This document shows positions 1-8,067 of a stretch of DNA of 51,207 nucleotides, piece after piece. The stretch spans positions 1 to 51,207 of the forward strand of contig NZ_JAODBG010000021.1 of assembly GCF_025463825.1 (NCBI RefSeq), in the 5' to 3' direction. The notes under the pieces are model-generated. The model was not told the origin of the DNA, did not search any database, and saw only the letters and a list, made by a program, of their open reading frames with translations. The position numbers were made by a program, and so were the translations under genes. Source of the stretch: Cryobacterium sp. (lineage in GTDB: Bacteria > Actinomycetota > Actinomycetes > Actinomycetales > Microbacteriaceae). Numbering within the stretch: position 1 is the first letter of the stretch; the number at the start of each line of letters is the position of its first letter.

Positions 1-176
1 TCGGCGATCTGCTGCAGAGTCGCGTTGATGTTCGTCGTCGGGGTCGTCGTCATCGATTGCACGCTGACCTGCGCGTCACCACCGACGAGGACCTTGCCGA
101 CCTTGATCTGGCGGGACTTGCGTCGGGAAGCGAGGATTACGGGGACTTTGGGCGTACCCAGGTTGATTGCGGCCAC
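1..176 (-). CDS. ispG: 4-hydroxy-3-methylbut-2-enyl diphosphate synthase, N-terminal part
   Basis: Only the first 58 codons are inside the window; the gene runs off the left edge. Translating the minus strand from a GTG at 176 gives [20 protein letters not shown], then [11 protein letters not shown] and [11 protein letters not shown]. This is the characteristic N-terminus of IspG/GcpE, the [4Fe-4S] enzyme of the penultimate MEP-pathway step (MEcPP to HMBPP). The catalytic cysteines lie outside the window. The start is chosen because TAAGCT lies exactly 6 nt upstream and no Shine-Dalgarno is visible, so the mRNA is probably leaderless. It follows rseP by 60 nt on the same strand, a linkage common in actinobacteria, and dxr of the same pathway lies a few kb away. 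Confidence 0.93.
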   Translation of the reverse strand, partial: MAAINLGTPKVPVILASRRKSRQIKVGKVLVGGDAQVSVQSMTTTPTTNINATLQQIA

Positions 177-182
177 GAACGT

Positions 183-188
183 AGCTTA
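183..188 (-). promoter_or_regulatory. Candidate -10 box of a leaderless ispG promoter
   Basis: TAAGCT (minus strand) is followed by six bases and then the GTG start of ispG. This matches the TANNNT -10 consensus at the distance expected when transcription begins at the start codon. No convincing -35 box is visible. Confidence 0.5.
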
Positions 189-236
189 CGCGCCGGTGAT
201 CTGGCAAAGCTGAGCCCTTCCCCAGCGGGGAGCCTG

Positions 237-1616
237 TCAGCCGAACAGGTTGACCGGCTTGACGATGTCGGCGTAGATCAGCAGCAGGCTCATACCACCG
301 AGGATCACGGCCACCGCCAGGGTCAGCGGCATCAGCCGGGCCGAGTCGACGGGCCCCGGGTCCGGGCGCCTGAACAGCTTCGCGATCCAACGGCGGATGC
401 CCTCCCAGAGCGCCCCCACTACGTGCCCGCCATCCAGCGGCATCAGCGGCACCAGATTGAACACGAACAGGGCGATGTTCAGCGAGCCCAGCAGGCCGAT
501 CAGGCTCGCGGTCTTGCTCGCGATCGGGATCGTGTCGATGCTGGCGATCTCGCCCGCCACCCGGCCGACACCGACCACGCTGATCGGGCCGTTCGGGTCC
601 CGCTCGCCCTGTCCGAACGCGGCGTTGGCCACGTCGATCAGGCGTTGCGGCAGGTTCAGGATCATGTGGAAGACCCCGGAGATGTTCTCGCCGACGGCGG
701 GCAGCACCGCGGTGACCGGCTGCTGCACGAGTTCGCCGGCCGGGCCGATGCCGACGAAGCCGACCTCGGTGGTCTGTTCGGTGCCGTCGGCGTCCGTCAC
801 GATCTCGCCCGCGTCATCCGTGACGTAGCGCTCGGTGAGCTTGGGCGTGATGACGAGCGTCTGCTCGGCGCCGTCCCGGTCGACGACGACCTGCAGCGGA
901 GTGCCGGAGGACTGCCGGATGATCGCGGTGGACTGCTCCCAACTAGTGATGGCGGTGCCGTCGATGCTCACCAGGCGGTCGCCGGGCTCGAGGCCCGCTG
1001 CGGCGCCCGGCGCGGCCTCGTCGTCCGCCGCACAGGTTTGCCGGTCGCTCGTGGCGGGCAGCACGCAGGCGCTGACACTGCCGACGGTCGTGCTGGCCTG
1101 GGTGGTGCCGAAGCCCATCAGCAGCACGGCGAAAAGCACCACGGCGATGACCAGGTTCATGAACGGGCCGCCGAGCATGATGACGACGCGTTTGAGAACC
1201 GGCAGCCGGTAGAACGCGCGGTGTTCCTCGCCCTCGCGGATGGTGTCGGCGCTGGCCTGGCGGGCGTCGTCGACCATGGTGCCGAGGGCGCCGGACTTCT
1301 TGTCCGGTTCGCCCTCCTGCACCAGCTGCTGGAAGAACCCGGTGCTGTTCGGGCGGGCCTTGGCGCCGGGCTTCGCCGGCGGGAACATCCCGATCATCGA
1401 GATGTAGCCGCCGAGGGGGATGGCCTTGACGCCGTACTCGGTTTCGCCCTTGTGCCGGGACCACAGGGTCGGCCCGAAGCCGATCATGTACTGGGTAACC
1501 TTGACGCCGAACAGCTTCGCAGGCACCAGGTGGCCGATTTCGTGCAGGCCGATGGACAGCGCCAGGCCGACTACGACCACGGCGACGCCCAGGATATACA
1601 AAAGCACGGTTTCCAC
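237..1616 (-). CDS. rseP: Site-2 intramembrane metalloprotease RseP/Rip1 (M50 family)
   Basis: A 459-aa integral membrane zinc protease that cleaves transmembrane substrates such as anti-sigma factors. The zinc motif HEIGH is at residues 25-29 in the first membrane helix. The second M50 motif, LDG (third zinc ligand), is near residues 394-396 within NLVPLMPLDGGH. A periplasmic PDZ-like region (AAAGLEPGDRLVSIDG) lies between, with two cysteines that could form a disulfide. The final hydrophobic helix is near the C-terminus. The GTG start at 1616 is preceded by TAATCT and a 6-nt gap, suggesting a leaderless transcript. In many actinobacteria the order is dxr-rseP-ispG; here dxr has been separated by the kinase, lipoprotein and SDR genes. 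Confidence 0.95.
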   Translation of the reverse strand: METVLLYILGVAVVVVGLALSIGLHEIGHLVPAKLFGVKVTQYMIGFGPTLWSRHKGETEYGVKAIPLGGYISMIGMFPPAKPGAKARPNSTGFFQQLVQEGEPDKKSGALGTMVDDARQASADTIREGEEHRAFYRLPVLKRVVIMLGGPFMNLVIAVVLFAVLLMGFGTTQASTTVGSVSACVLPATSDRQTCAADDEAAPGAAAGLEPGDRLVSIDGTAITSWEQSTAIIRQSSGTPLQVVVDRDGAEQTLVITPKLTERYVTDDAGEIVTDADGTEQTTEVGFVGIGPAGELVQQPVTAVLPAVGENISGVFHMILNLPQRLIDVANAAFGQGERDPNGPISVVGVGRVAGEIASIDTIPIASKTASLIGLLGSLNIALFVFNLVPLMPLDGGHVVGALWEGIRRWIAKLFRRPDPGPVDSARLMPLTLAVAVILGGMSLLLIYADIVKPVNLFG

Positions 1617-1622
1617 AGTCGT

Positions 1623-1628
1623 AGATTA
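1623..1628 (-). promoter_or_regulatory. Candidate -10 box of a leaderless rseP promoter
   Basis: TAATCT on the minus strand is followed by ACGACT and then GTG of rseP, the same hexamer-6 nt-start layout seen at ispG and dxr. Confidence 0.5.
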
Positions 1629-1750
1629 GCCTTCTTATGCTGCAAGGCTGCTGGTCGTTGACTGGCACCGAGCTATGCCCAAGACTTAGTTCTCACTTTT
1701 ACACCGCCACTGTGCACCGCCGCGTTGCACCGCCCGTCCAGGAGGATTCC

Positions 1751-3034
1751 CTGTCTGCACCAACCGAGCCCATCGGCGACTCGTCGCAGTCTGACGGCCT
1801 CATCGGACTGGTCCTCGCCGACCGCTTCCGGCTGGACCGGCTGATCGGCACCGGCGGGATGGCCACGGTTTACGAGGCCGCGGACCTGGCCCTCGGCCGC
1901 ACCGTCGCGCTGAAGCTGTTCCGGATGGACACAACAGACGACGCCGGCCCGCAGCGCCAGAGCGGCGAGGTCATGGTGCTGGCGAGCCTGAACCACTTCG
2001 CCCTGGTCACCCTGTTCGACGCCGGCTCGCAGCACGTCGACGGCAGCACCCGCTCGTTCATCGTGATGGAGTACATCGAGGGCCGGGACCTGCGCAGCCG
2101 CATCAGCGACGGCCCGGTGGCCCCCGCGGAGGTCGCCCGGATGGGCGCCGATTTGGCCGAGGCCCTGCACTACGTGCACGCCAAGGGCATCATCCACCGG
2201 GACATCAAACCCGCGAACGTGCTCCTCGCCCCGTCGGACTTCCCCGGTCGGGTGTCGCATGCGAAACTGGCCGACTTCGGCATCGCCAGGCTCTTCGACG
2301 CCACCCACCTCACCCGAACCGGCGCCGTGCTCGGCACCGCCGGTTACCTCAGCCCCGAGCAGGCGCTCGGCGAGCCGATCGGGCCACCCAGCGACGTGTA
2401 TTCCCTGGGCCTGGTGCTTCTGGAGAGCCTGACGGCTGCCCGCGCCTTTCCCGGCACGGCGATCGAATCGGCCATGGCCAGATTGCAGCGCCAGCCCGAG
2501 ATCCCGGCGGAGCTCGGCGCCCAGTGGCTCACCGTGCTGGCCGGCATGACCGCCCGCGACCCGGCCGACCGGCTCTCCTCAGCGCATGCCGCGGTGCTCC
2601 TGCGCGACCTCGTCCCGGCCGGTTCCTCGGATACCACGGCCGCCGCACCCGCCCAGCTCCTGGACGCCCCGACGGCGCTGCTGACCGCCCCGACGGGCAC
2701 GGCCGCCACGGAACGCTACCCCACCACGACCGGGGACGAACGGACCATGGTGCTCCCGCGGTCGGGCGCCCCGGACCGTTCCGTGCAGACGGAGCGGCTG
2801 GAGGAGCCCGCCCCGCGGACCTCGCCGGCGCCACCGGCGCCGGCCGCCGTACCGGCTCGTCGCCCGCGCCGCCTGCCGCTGATCGTCGGTCTCCTCGTCG
2901 CCGCGGCCACCGCGATCGCGCTGGTCTTCTTCCTGCAACCGACCGACCCGGGTGCCGAGCCTCCCGCCTATCCGACCGTCGACGGCGACCTCGGCACCCA
3001 CCTGAAGCAGCTCCAGGAAAGCGTGAACCCATGA
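1751..3034 (+). CDS. Membrane-anchored Ser/Thr protein kinase (PknB family, no PASTA domains)
   Basis: About 427 aa from a CTG start at 1751. An AGGAGG ends 5 nt before this CTG, whereas the in-frame GTG at 1712 and ATG at 1637 have no ribosome-binding site. The kinase domain covers roughly residues 25-290: glycine loop GTGGMATV (33-40), ATP-binding Lys in VALKLF (about 55), catalytic loop HRDIKPANV, DFG metal loop, and SPEQ in place of APE. A Pro/Ala/Thr-rich linker of about 100 residues follows, then one membrane helix (LPLIVGLLVAAATAIALVFF) and a short extracellular tail without PASTA repeats. It overlaps the lipoprotein gene by 4 nt, so the two are co-translated. Substrates are unknown; the FHA protein at 23515-24063 is one candidate. 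Confidence 0.9.
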   Translation: MSAPTEPIGDSSQSDGLIGLVLADRFRLDRLIGTGGMATVYEAADLALGRTVALKLFRMDTTDDAGPQRQSGEVMVLASLNHFALVTLFDAGSQHVDGSTRSFIVMEYIEGRDLRSRISDGPVAPAEVARMGADLAEALHYVHAKGIIHRDIKPANVLLAPSDFPGRVSHAKLADFGIARLFDATHLTRTGAVLGTAGYLSPEQALGEPIGPPSDVYSLGLVLLESLTAARAFPGTAIESAMARLQRQPEIPAELGAQWLTVLAGMTARDPADRLSSAHAAVLLRDLVPAGSSDTTAAAPAQLLDAPTALLTAPTGTAATERYPTTTGDERTMVLPRSGAPDRSVQTERLEEPAPRTSPAPPAPAAVPARRPRRLPLIVGLLVAAATAIALVFFLQPTDPGAEPPAYPTVDGDLGTHLKQLQESVNP

Positions 3035-3633
3035 GCGCCCGCCAGACTTTCCGCAGCCGTCTCGTGCTGGCCGTCGCCGGCATCGGCCTGGCCGGCAGCC
3101 TGCTCGCCGGCTGTGCGACCGAAACCCCCGACCTGACGGCCGACACGGCGGCCGGCTTGCAGGACGGCGTGCTCACGGTGACCTCAGCAGCCGCTGGCGG
3201 CGATTTCGCCGGGGCGCAGGCGGCCCTGGGCGTCGTGCAAACCGACCTGACCGCTGCGATCGAAGCCGACGGTGTCACGGCGGCACGGGCCGCCGAGATC
3301 CAGGCTGCCATCGACCTGGTCGCGGGCGACCTCGCGGCGGCCCTCGCGCCGGCCGGCGAACCTGCGGAGGGGCCTGTCGAAGAGGCTCCTGCCGAAGAGG
3401 CCCCGGTCGAGGAGGCCCCGGTCGAGACGCCGGAAGCCCCAGCCCCCGTGGAGACGCCGGTCGAGAGTTCGGTTGAGACACCGGTTGAAACCGAGGAACC
3501 CGAGGAACCCGAGGAACCCGAGGAACCCGACGATGTCGAGGAGGAACCGACGGAGCCCGCCCCCAAGTCGGAGAAGCCCGGCAAGGACAAAACCGACACC
3601 GGCGCCTGCGCGAAGAAGGACAAGTGCGAATAG
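3031..3633 (+). CDS. Lipoprotein with Glu/Pro-rich repeat tail
   Basis: 200 aa. The N-terminus is a lipoprotein signal peptide: basic stretch, hydrophobic core, then lipobox LLAGC with the acylated Cys at about residue 27. A small alanine-rich, probably helical domain of about 80 residues follows. The tail is low-complexity and acidic, with VEEAP/VETP repeats, then EEP repeated four times, and a lysine-rich end holding two cysteines (GACAKKDKC). The ATG lies inside the ATGA overlap with the kinase stop, so expression is coupled to the kinase. The extended Pro/Glu tail could span the cell wall or place the globular part away from the membrane. I do not recognise a named family; it could be an accessory or sensor protein for the kinase. 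Confidence 0.8.
   Translation: MSARQTFRSRLVLAVAGIGLAGSLLAGCATETPDLTADTAAGLQDGVLTVTSAAAGGDFAGAQAALGVVQTDLTAAIEADGVTAARAAEIQAAIDLVAGDLAAALAPAGEPAEGPVEEAPAEEAPVEEAPVETPEAPAPVETPVESSVETPVETEEPEEPEEPEEPDDVEEEPTEPAPKSEKPGKDKTDTGACAKKDKCE
3493..3528 (+). repeat. Four tandem 9-bp units in the lipoprotein gene
   Basis: The unit gaggaaccc (Glu-Glu-Pro) occurs four times without interruption. Because the unit is nine bases, slippage would add or remove EEP without shifting frame. Confidence 0.95.
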
Positions 3634-3644
3634 TCGTCGCATCC

Positions 3645-3679
3645 TGCTAAACAGAGCACTCTGCTGCTAGACAGAGCAC
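3645..3679. promoter_or_regulatory. Direct repeat with internal palindrome, candidate operator
   Basis: Two copies of a 15-bp sequence (tgctaRacagagcac) start at 3645 and 3665, exactly 20 bp apart, which puts them on the same face of the helix. The first copy runs into an interrupted palindrome, CAGAG-CA-CTCTG (3652-3663). The element lies between the lipoprotein stop and the start of the SDR gene, about 65 bp upstream of its ATG, so it is a plausible repressor site, for example of the TetR type. Confidence 0.45.
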
Positions 3680-3743
3680 GGCGAGAAGATTTCAGGCGAC
3701 CGCCTATGCCGTTCGAAACGCCAGCCAGCCAGTCGGAGGACCC

Positions 3744-4658
3744 ATGCCCAAGCACCTCATCGTCGGAGCCGGCTGGGTCGGCAGCGAACTGGCCCGCCAG
3801 CTGGTGGCCCGCGACGACGACGTCACCGTGGCGACCCGGTCGGGCACGACGCTGCCCGGCACCACTCCGAAGGTGCTGGACGCGTCCGACCCGGTCGCCT
3901 TCGTCCTGGCGGCCGAGCGGATGGACACCATCTTCCTGTGCACCAATCCCCCGTATCCCGACTGGTCACGGCGCTGGCCGCCGGTGTTCGCTGCGGCGAT
4001 CAGTGCGGCATCCGTCTCGCAGGCCGGCCTGGTGGTGATGGGCAACCTCTATCCGTACGGGTCACCGGCCGGGCCGATGACCGAGCACTCCCCCGAGACC
4101 ACGACGGAATCGAAGGGCCTGATCCGCCGCAACGGCTGGCGACGGGTGCGCGAGGCGCACGAGCGTGGCGAGATCCGGGCCGTCGAGGTGCGCGCGAGCG
4201 ACTACTTCGGGCTGGGCGTCACCGGCACGGCGCACCTGGGCGAGACCTTCTTCCGCCAAGTGCTGGCCTCCAGGACCGCGAGAGTCGTCGGCCTGCCCGC
4301 CGCCCTGCACAGTTGGAGTTTCCTGCCCGATATCGCCGCCACGATGATCGCCGCCGCCGGGTACTCCGGCGGCTGGGGCCGCATCTGGCATGTGCCGAGC
4401 GCGGCATCCAGTCGCACCGATATCGCCGCATCGCTGAACACCCGGTTCGGCAGCCACGGTATTGTGGCCGGCTACCCGACCTGGCTGCTGCGCTCGTTGG
4501 GCACGGTCAGCCCGCTGATGTGGGAGGTCCAGAAGTCCAGCTACCAGTTCACGGTGCCGTACGTGATCGACTCGGCGGCGACCGAGCGCGAACTGGGCGT
4601 GACGGCCACCCCGTGGGACGAGGCGCTGGTCGCGGTAGCGGAGAGCTACCGCAGCTAG
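3744..4658 (+). CDS. NAD(P)-dependent epimerase/dehydratase-like (atypical SDR) protein
   Basis: 304 aa with a GGAGGA ribosome-binding site 3 nt before ATG. It opens with a Rossmann dinucleotide site GAGWVGSELA (about residues 7-16), followed by RSGTTLPG and a loop VLDASDP typical of extended SDR proteins. The usual catalytic YxxxK is not obvious; the region where it would fall reads MGNLYPYGSP. Catalysis may therefore be altered, or the protein may be an NmrA-like NAD(P)-binding sensor. The C-terminal substrate domain contains HSWSFLPDIA, a motif common in this group. Substrate unknown. It is probably transcribed alone under control of the repeats at 3645-3679. Confidence 0.8.
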   Translation: MPKHLIVGAGWVGSELARQLVARDDDVTVATRSGTTLPGTTPKVLDASDPVAFVLAAERMDTIFLCTNPPYPDWSRRWPPVFAAAISAASVSQAGLVVMGNLYPYGSPAGPMTEHSPETTTESKGLIRRNGWRRVREAHERGEIRAVEVRASDYFGLGVTGTAHLGETFFRQVLASRTARVVGLPAALHSWSFLPDIAATMIAAAGYSGGWGRIWHVPSAASSRTDIAASLNTRFGSHGIVAGYPTWLLRSLGTVSPLMWEVQKSSYQFTVPYVIDSAATERELGVTATPWDEALVAVAESYRS

Positions 4659-4675
4659 CGGCGGGTGCGTGCCGC
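4658..4675. terminator. Short hairpin between convergent genes
   Basis: GCGGC (4658-4662) and GCCGC (4671-4675) can pair across an 8-nt loop in the 19-nt gap between the SDR and dxr stop codons. There is no T-tract, so termination is only presumed. Confidence 0.35.
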
Positions 4676-4677
4676 GA

Positions 4678-5766
4678 TCACCGGGCGATCCGGTCGATGA
4701 TCGTGTCGGCCGCCGCCCGGGCCCAGCGTTCGGCCTCGGCGAGGGACTCGAGGGTGAGCTGGCCCTGTGGTTCGTGGGCCTCCACCACGCGCTGCACGGT
4801 GTCGACGATGTCGAGATAGCCGACCCGGCCGGCGTGGAACGCCAGCACCGCCTGTTCGTTCGACGCGTTGAACACCGCGGGGTAGCTGCCCCCGGCGCGC
4901 CCGACCTGCTTGGCCAGTTCCACGGCCGGGAACGCCTCGTCGTCGAGGGGTTCGAACGTCCAGGTGTGCGGGGTGGTCCAGTCGATCGGCACGCCGACCG
5001 CGGCCACCCGGTTCGGCCAGTCCAGGCCGAGGGAGATGGGCAGGCGCATATTCGGCGGTGACGCCTGGGCGATGGTGGAACCGTCGATGAACTCGACCAT
5101 CGAGTGGATGAGTGACTGCGGGTGCACGACCACGTCGATGCTCTCGTATGGCACGTCGAAGAGCAGGTGCGCCTCGATGATTTCCAGTCCCTTGTTCACC
5201 AGGGTGGCCGAGTTGGTGGTGATGACCAGTCCCATGTCCCAGGTGGGATGCGCGAGGGCCTCCCGGGGAGTCACGTTCGCCAGGTCCGCGCGGGACCGGC
5301 CGCGGAACGGGCCGCCGGAGGCGGTGAGCACCAGCCGGCGGACCTCGTCGGCGGTGCCGGAGCGGAGCGCCTGCGCGATCGCCGAGTGTTCGGAGTCCAC
5401 CGGAACGATCTGGCCGGGCGCTGCGAGGGCCTTGACCAGGTCACCCCCGACGATGAGGGACTCCTTGTTTGCCAGGGCCAGGGTACGACCGGCCGTGAGC
5501 GCGGCCAGGGTCGGCCCGAGGCCCACAGAGCCGGTGATGCCGTTGAGCACGACGTCGGCGTCGACATCCCGCACCAGCTGCTCGGCTTCGACGGCGCCGA
5601 GCGCGGTGTCGTCGACGTTGAACGCGGCGGCCTGCTCCGCCAGGAGTTCCCGGTTGCTGCCGGCGGTCAGGCCGACCACCTCGAACCGGGTGGGGTTGGC
5701 CTTGATGACGTCGAGGGCCTGGGTTCCGATCGAGCCCGTGGACCCGAGAATGATGATTCGCTGCAC
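4678..5766 (-). CDS. dxr: 1-deoxy-D-xylulose 5-phosphate reductoisomerase
   Basis: 362 aa from GTG at 5766, the usual size for Dxr. It makes MEP from DXP with NADPH, the committed step of the non-mevalonate isoprenoid pathway. The NADPH motif [11 protein letters not shown] is at residues 7-17. [12 protein letters not shown], the metal-binding region VDSEHSA, the TASGGPF substrate loop and [14 protein letters not shown] follow in the expected order. The open frame continues upstream of 5766, but those codons have no homology and overlap plsC, so the GTG is preferred. It is preceded by TACCAT and 6 nt, a leaderless arrangement. It is divergent from plsC with a 67-nt intergenic region. Confidence 0.95.
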   Translation of the reverse strand: MQRIIILGSTGSIGTQALDVIKANPTRFEVVGLTAGSNRELLAEQAAAFNVDDTALGAVEAEQLVRDVDADVVLNGITGSVGLGPTLAALTAGRTLALANKESLIVGGDLVKALAAPGQIVPVDSEHSAIAQALRSGTADEVRRLVLTASGGPFRGRSRADLANVTPREALAHPTWDMGLVITTNSATLVNKGLEIIEAHLLFDVPYESIDVVVHPQSLIHSMVEFIDGSTIAQASPPNMRLPISLGLDWPNRVAAVGVPIDWTTPHTWTFEPLDDEAFPAVELAKQVGRAGGSYPAVFNASNEQAVLAFHAGRVGYLDIVDTVQRVVEAHEPQGQLTLESLAEAERWARAAADTIIDRIAR

Positions 5767-5772
5767 GAGCCT

Positions 5773-5778
5773 ATGGTA
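5773..5778 (-). promoter_or_regulatory. Candidate -10 box of a leaderless dxr promoter
   Basis: TACCAT on the minus strand, then AGGCTC, then GTG of dxr. The spacing equals that at ispG and rseP. Confidence 0.5.
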
Positions 5779-5821
5779 GGCGCACGGCGGGTGTATGCCG
5801 GGCCGCGACTGGCAGCGGCTG

Positions 5822-5827
5822 TAGGGT
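5822..5827 (+). promoter_or_regulatory. Candidate -10 box of a leaderless plsC promoter
   Basis: TAGGGT is followed by CGTTGA and the GTG start at 5834; no Shine-Dalgarno is present in between. Confidence 0.5.
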
Positions 5828-5833
5828 CGTTGA

Positions 5834-6664
5834 GTGACCGGAGCCAAGCACGACCCAGCGTCCGAGCCCGAAACCGAGCCGGTGGTCCCCGTCGAAGAGG
5901 TGCCGGCCCCCGACGAGACCGTTGAAAAGCCCGGAAAGGCCAAGCGGCCCGGGTTCGTCTATTTCCTCGGCTACGGCATCATGGCTCCCATCGCCCGCCT
6001 GGTCTTCCGGCCGCGGATCACCGGCAAGGAGAACATCCCTCGCGAGGGCAGGGTGATCCTCGCCAGCAACCACCTGTCCTTCATCGACAGCATCGTCATT
6101 CCGCTCACCGCACCGCGCCGGGTGCAGTTCCTGGCCAAGTCCACCTATTTCACCGGCACCGGCTTCAAGGGCTGGGTGTCCCGCCAGTTCTTCACGTCGA
6201 TCGGGGCCGTGGGCGTCGAGCGCGGCGCCGGGCAGGCCGCCCAGATCGCCCTCGATGCCGGCCGGAACATCCTCGACGCGGATAGCGCCTTCGCGATCTA
6301 CCCCGAGGGCACCCGGTCACTGGACGGCCGGCTGTACCGCGGCCGCACCGGGGTCGGCTGGCTCGCCCTCACGACCGGCGCCGTCGTGGTCCCGGTGGGC
6401 CTGATCGGCACCCAGGAGATCATGCCGGTGGGCTCGAAGATGCCGCGCATCCGCCGCATCAGCGTGAAATTCGGCGAGCCCATCGACGTCAGCGTGCACG
6501 GCACCGCCGACTCCGGTCGCGCCCGGCGCAAGGCCACCGACGAGATCATGGCCGCGGTCCACGAGCTGACCGGGCAGGAACTGGCGCACAGCTACAACGA
6601 ATCACCGCCGACGACGGTCGTGCAGCGAGTCAAGCGCGCCATCTGGTGGCGCGAGCTGCGCTAG
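5834..6664 (+). CDS. 1-acyl-sn-glycerol-3-phosphate acyltransferase (PlsC family)
   Basis: 276 aa from GTG. It transfers an acyl chain to lysophosphatidate or a related lysophospholipid at the inner face of the membrane. The acyltransferase motif H-x4-D appears as NHLSFIDS (about residues 80-87), the glycine/arginine block as [10 protein letters not shown], and the glycerol-phosphate binding motif as YPEGTRS. The first 40 residues are acidic, proline-rich and probably disordered. A hydrophobic segment ([18 protein letters not shown]) follows that could sit in the membrane surface. Its divergent neighbour dxr makes isoprenoid precursors, so the pair has a lipid theme, though no shared pathway is shown. 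Confidence 0.88.
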   Translation: MTGAKHDPASEPETEPVVPVEEVPAPDETVEKPGKAKRPGFVYFLGYGIMAPIARLVFRPRITGKENIPREGRVILASNHLSFIDSIVIPLTAPRRVQFLAKSTYFTGTGFKGWVSRQFFTSIGAVGVERGAGQAAQIALDAGRNILDADSAFAIYPEGTRSLDGRLYRGRTGVGWLALTTGAVVVPVGLIGTQEIMPVGSKMPRIRRISVKFGEPIDVSVHGTADSGRARRKATDEIMAAVHELTGQELAHSYNESPPTTVVQRVKRAIWWRELR

Positions 6665-6858
6665 CCGCTTTGCCTTCGGCGCGCGCCACTCAGGACATAG
6701 TCCGCAAAAAAGGTCAGTATCTGGAATTTCGTCCTTTTAGGGTTTCGCATTCCTTATTTCCCGCCACCCGGTCACACTCGATTGAGCGGTGGCTCAGCGA
6801 CCGGCTCGCGCGCTTCGTCACCGCCACCGACCCCCGGCCACGACAAGGAGACCCCCGC
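6665..6858. other. 194-bp intergenic region
   Basis: Holds an A/T-rich pocket around 6700-6760, unusual for this window and probably a promoter region, and a small inverted repeat TGAGC-GGTG-GCTCA (6783-6796). An AAGGAG ribosome-binding site at its end serves the broken AHSA1 gene. No further ORF is convincing. Confidence 0.5.
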
Positions 6859-7347
6859 ATGACCGCATCCGCTCACCCCGAACTCGACCTCTCCGTCTCC
6901 CGCATCATCCGGGCGCCCCGCGCCGCGGTGTGGAACGCCTGGGCCGATCCGGCCAGCTTCGAACAGTGGTGGGTGCCGGCGCCGACAATCTGCCGGGTGC
7001 GCGAGATGGACCTGCGCCCGGGCGGCTGATTCCGCACCGAGATCAGCGAGGATGGCCTCGCGTTCGGGCCGCACATCACCGGCTGCTTCCTCGCCGTCGA
7101 CGAGCTCGAACGCATCGTCTACACGGATGCCCTCCTCGCCGGTTGGCGCCCCGCCGAGTCCTCATTCGTCACGGCCGTGATCACCATGACGGATCACCCC
7201 GACGGCACCGAGTACACCGCCACGGCCATGCACCGCAACGGTGCCGACCGCGACCAGCACGAGGAGCTCGGCTTCCAGGACGGTTGGGGCACGGTCATCC
7301 GTCAGCTCGCCGCCCTCGTCGAGCGCGGCGCAGCGGCCGGTCGCTAA
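6859..7347 (+). pseudogene. AHSA1/SRPBCC-family protein interrupted by a single in-frame TGA
   Basis: From ATG 6859, with AAGGAG upstream, the frame reads SRIIRAPRAAVWNAWADP and FEQWWVPAPT, a classic AHSA1/START-like N-terminus, as far as DLRPGG. Codon 57 (7027-7029) is TGA. The same frame then continues without error as FRTEISEDG, GCFLAVDELERIVYTD and FQDGWGTVIRQLAALVE to a TAA at 7345-7347. The full frame would give 162 aa, the normal family length, so a single base change (TGG or CGA to TGA) accounts for the break. Everything else looks intact, which implies a recent nonsense mutation, a sequencing error or read-through. The stop overlaps that of the convergent yigZ. Confidence 0.85.
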
Positions 7348-7997
7348 CGCTCCACATCGACCCATTCGTGGCCGAGGGCCTCCATGTCGACAGCACCGGC
7401 GGTCACCTGGGCGACGATCGCACCAAGCCTCTCGGCGTCCTCGCCAGCGATGTCGAGCAGGGCCTCCTGCCCGTACCTCGTGCCGAGGATGAGCACCCCG
7501 CGCTGGCGCAATTCGGCCTCGATCCGGCCCGCGTCCGCGTGGGACAGTGCGAGCCGGAACAGCTCGCGGCGCTCGCGGGCCACGAGCAGGCCGCGGGATT
7601 GGGCCTGGTCGATCGTGGTGAGAACGGACTCCGAGTAGGCGCGCACGAGACCGCCGGCGCCGAGAAGGGTGCCCCCGAAATAGCGTGAGACCACGGCCAC
7701 ACAGTCGACGAGGCCACGCCCGGACAGCGCCTCGAGCATGGGGCGACCCGCGGTTCCCGACGGTTCACCGTCGTCATTGGACCGGCGCACCTGATCGGGC
7801 GTGCCACTCGGCCCGATCACGAAGGCCGAGCAGTGATGGCGCGCGCCCCAGTGCTCCGCGCGCGCGGCGTCGATCGCGGCACGCGCGGCATCCTCGGTCT
7901 CGACCCTGACCAGGCGGCAGAGGAATCGAGACCGTTTCACGTCGATCTCGGCTGCAACCAGGCTGCCGACGCCGCCGAGCACAGTGAGATCCGGCAT
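7344..7997 (-). CDS. YigZ/IMPACT family protein (UPF0029)
   Basis: 217 aa from the ATG at 7997 (MPDLTVLGGVGS). The longer open frame upstream has no family resemblance and runs through the divergent promoter region. The UPF0029 N-terminal domain shows KRSRFLCRLVRV, HHCSAFVIG, NDDGEPSGTAGRPMLEAL and the signature FGGTLLGAGGLVRAYS, followed by a DUF1949-like C-terminal ferredoxin-fold domain. Bacterial YigZ function is not established; the eukaryotic relative IMPACT modulates Gcn2 and translation. The stop overlaps that of the broken AHSA1 gene tail to tail, and the gene diverges from the first aminotransferase. Confidence 0.9.
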   Translation of the reverse strand: MPDLTVLGGVGSLVAAEIDVKRSRFLCRLVRVETEDAARAAIDAARAEHWGARHHCSAFVIGPSGTPDQVRRSNDDGEPSGTAGRPMLEALSGRGLVDCVAVVSRYFGGTLLGAGGLVRAYSESVLTTIDQAQSRGLLVARERRELFRLALSHADAGRIEAELRQRGVLILGTRYGQEALLDIAGEDAERLGAIVAQVTAGAVDMEALGHEWVDVER

Positions 7998-8054
7998 GGG
8001 CCCAGTCTCGCGCATGCCGAGGGCGAGGCGCCGCTCCCACCCGGCCGACATCCG

Positions 8055-8060
8055 TAAGCT
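8055..8060 (+). promoter_or_regulatory. Candidate -10 box of the first aminotransferase gene
   Basis: TAAGCT, then seven bases (ggggggc), then ATG. Either a leaderless transcript or a G-rich weak ribosome-binding site could apply. Confidence 0.4.
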
Positions 8061-8067
8061 GGGGGGC

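Noticed and set aside
57..1661. Long plus-strand open frame of over 500 codons opposite rseP
   Set aside because: It is the antisense shadow of ispG and rseP, with biased His/Asp/Arg composition and no family motif.
7027..7029. TGA in the AHSA1 gene as a selenocysteine codon
   Set aside because: No SECIS-like hairpin is evident downstream, and the family is not known to use selenocysteine at this position.
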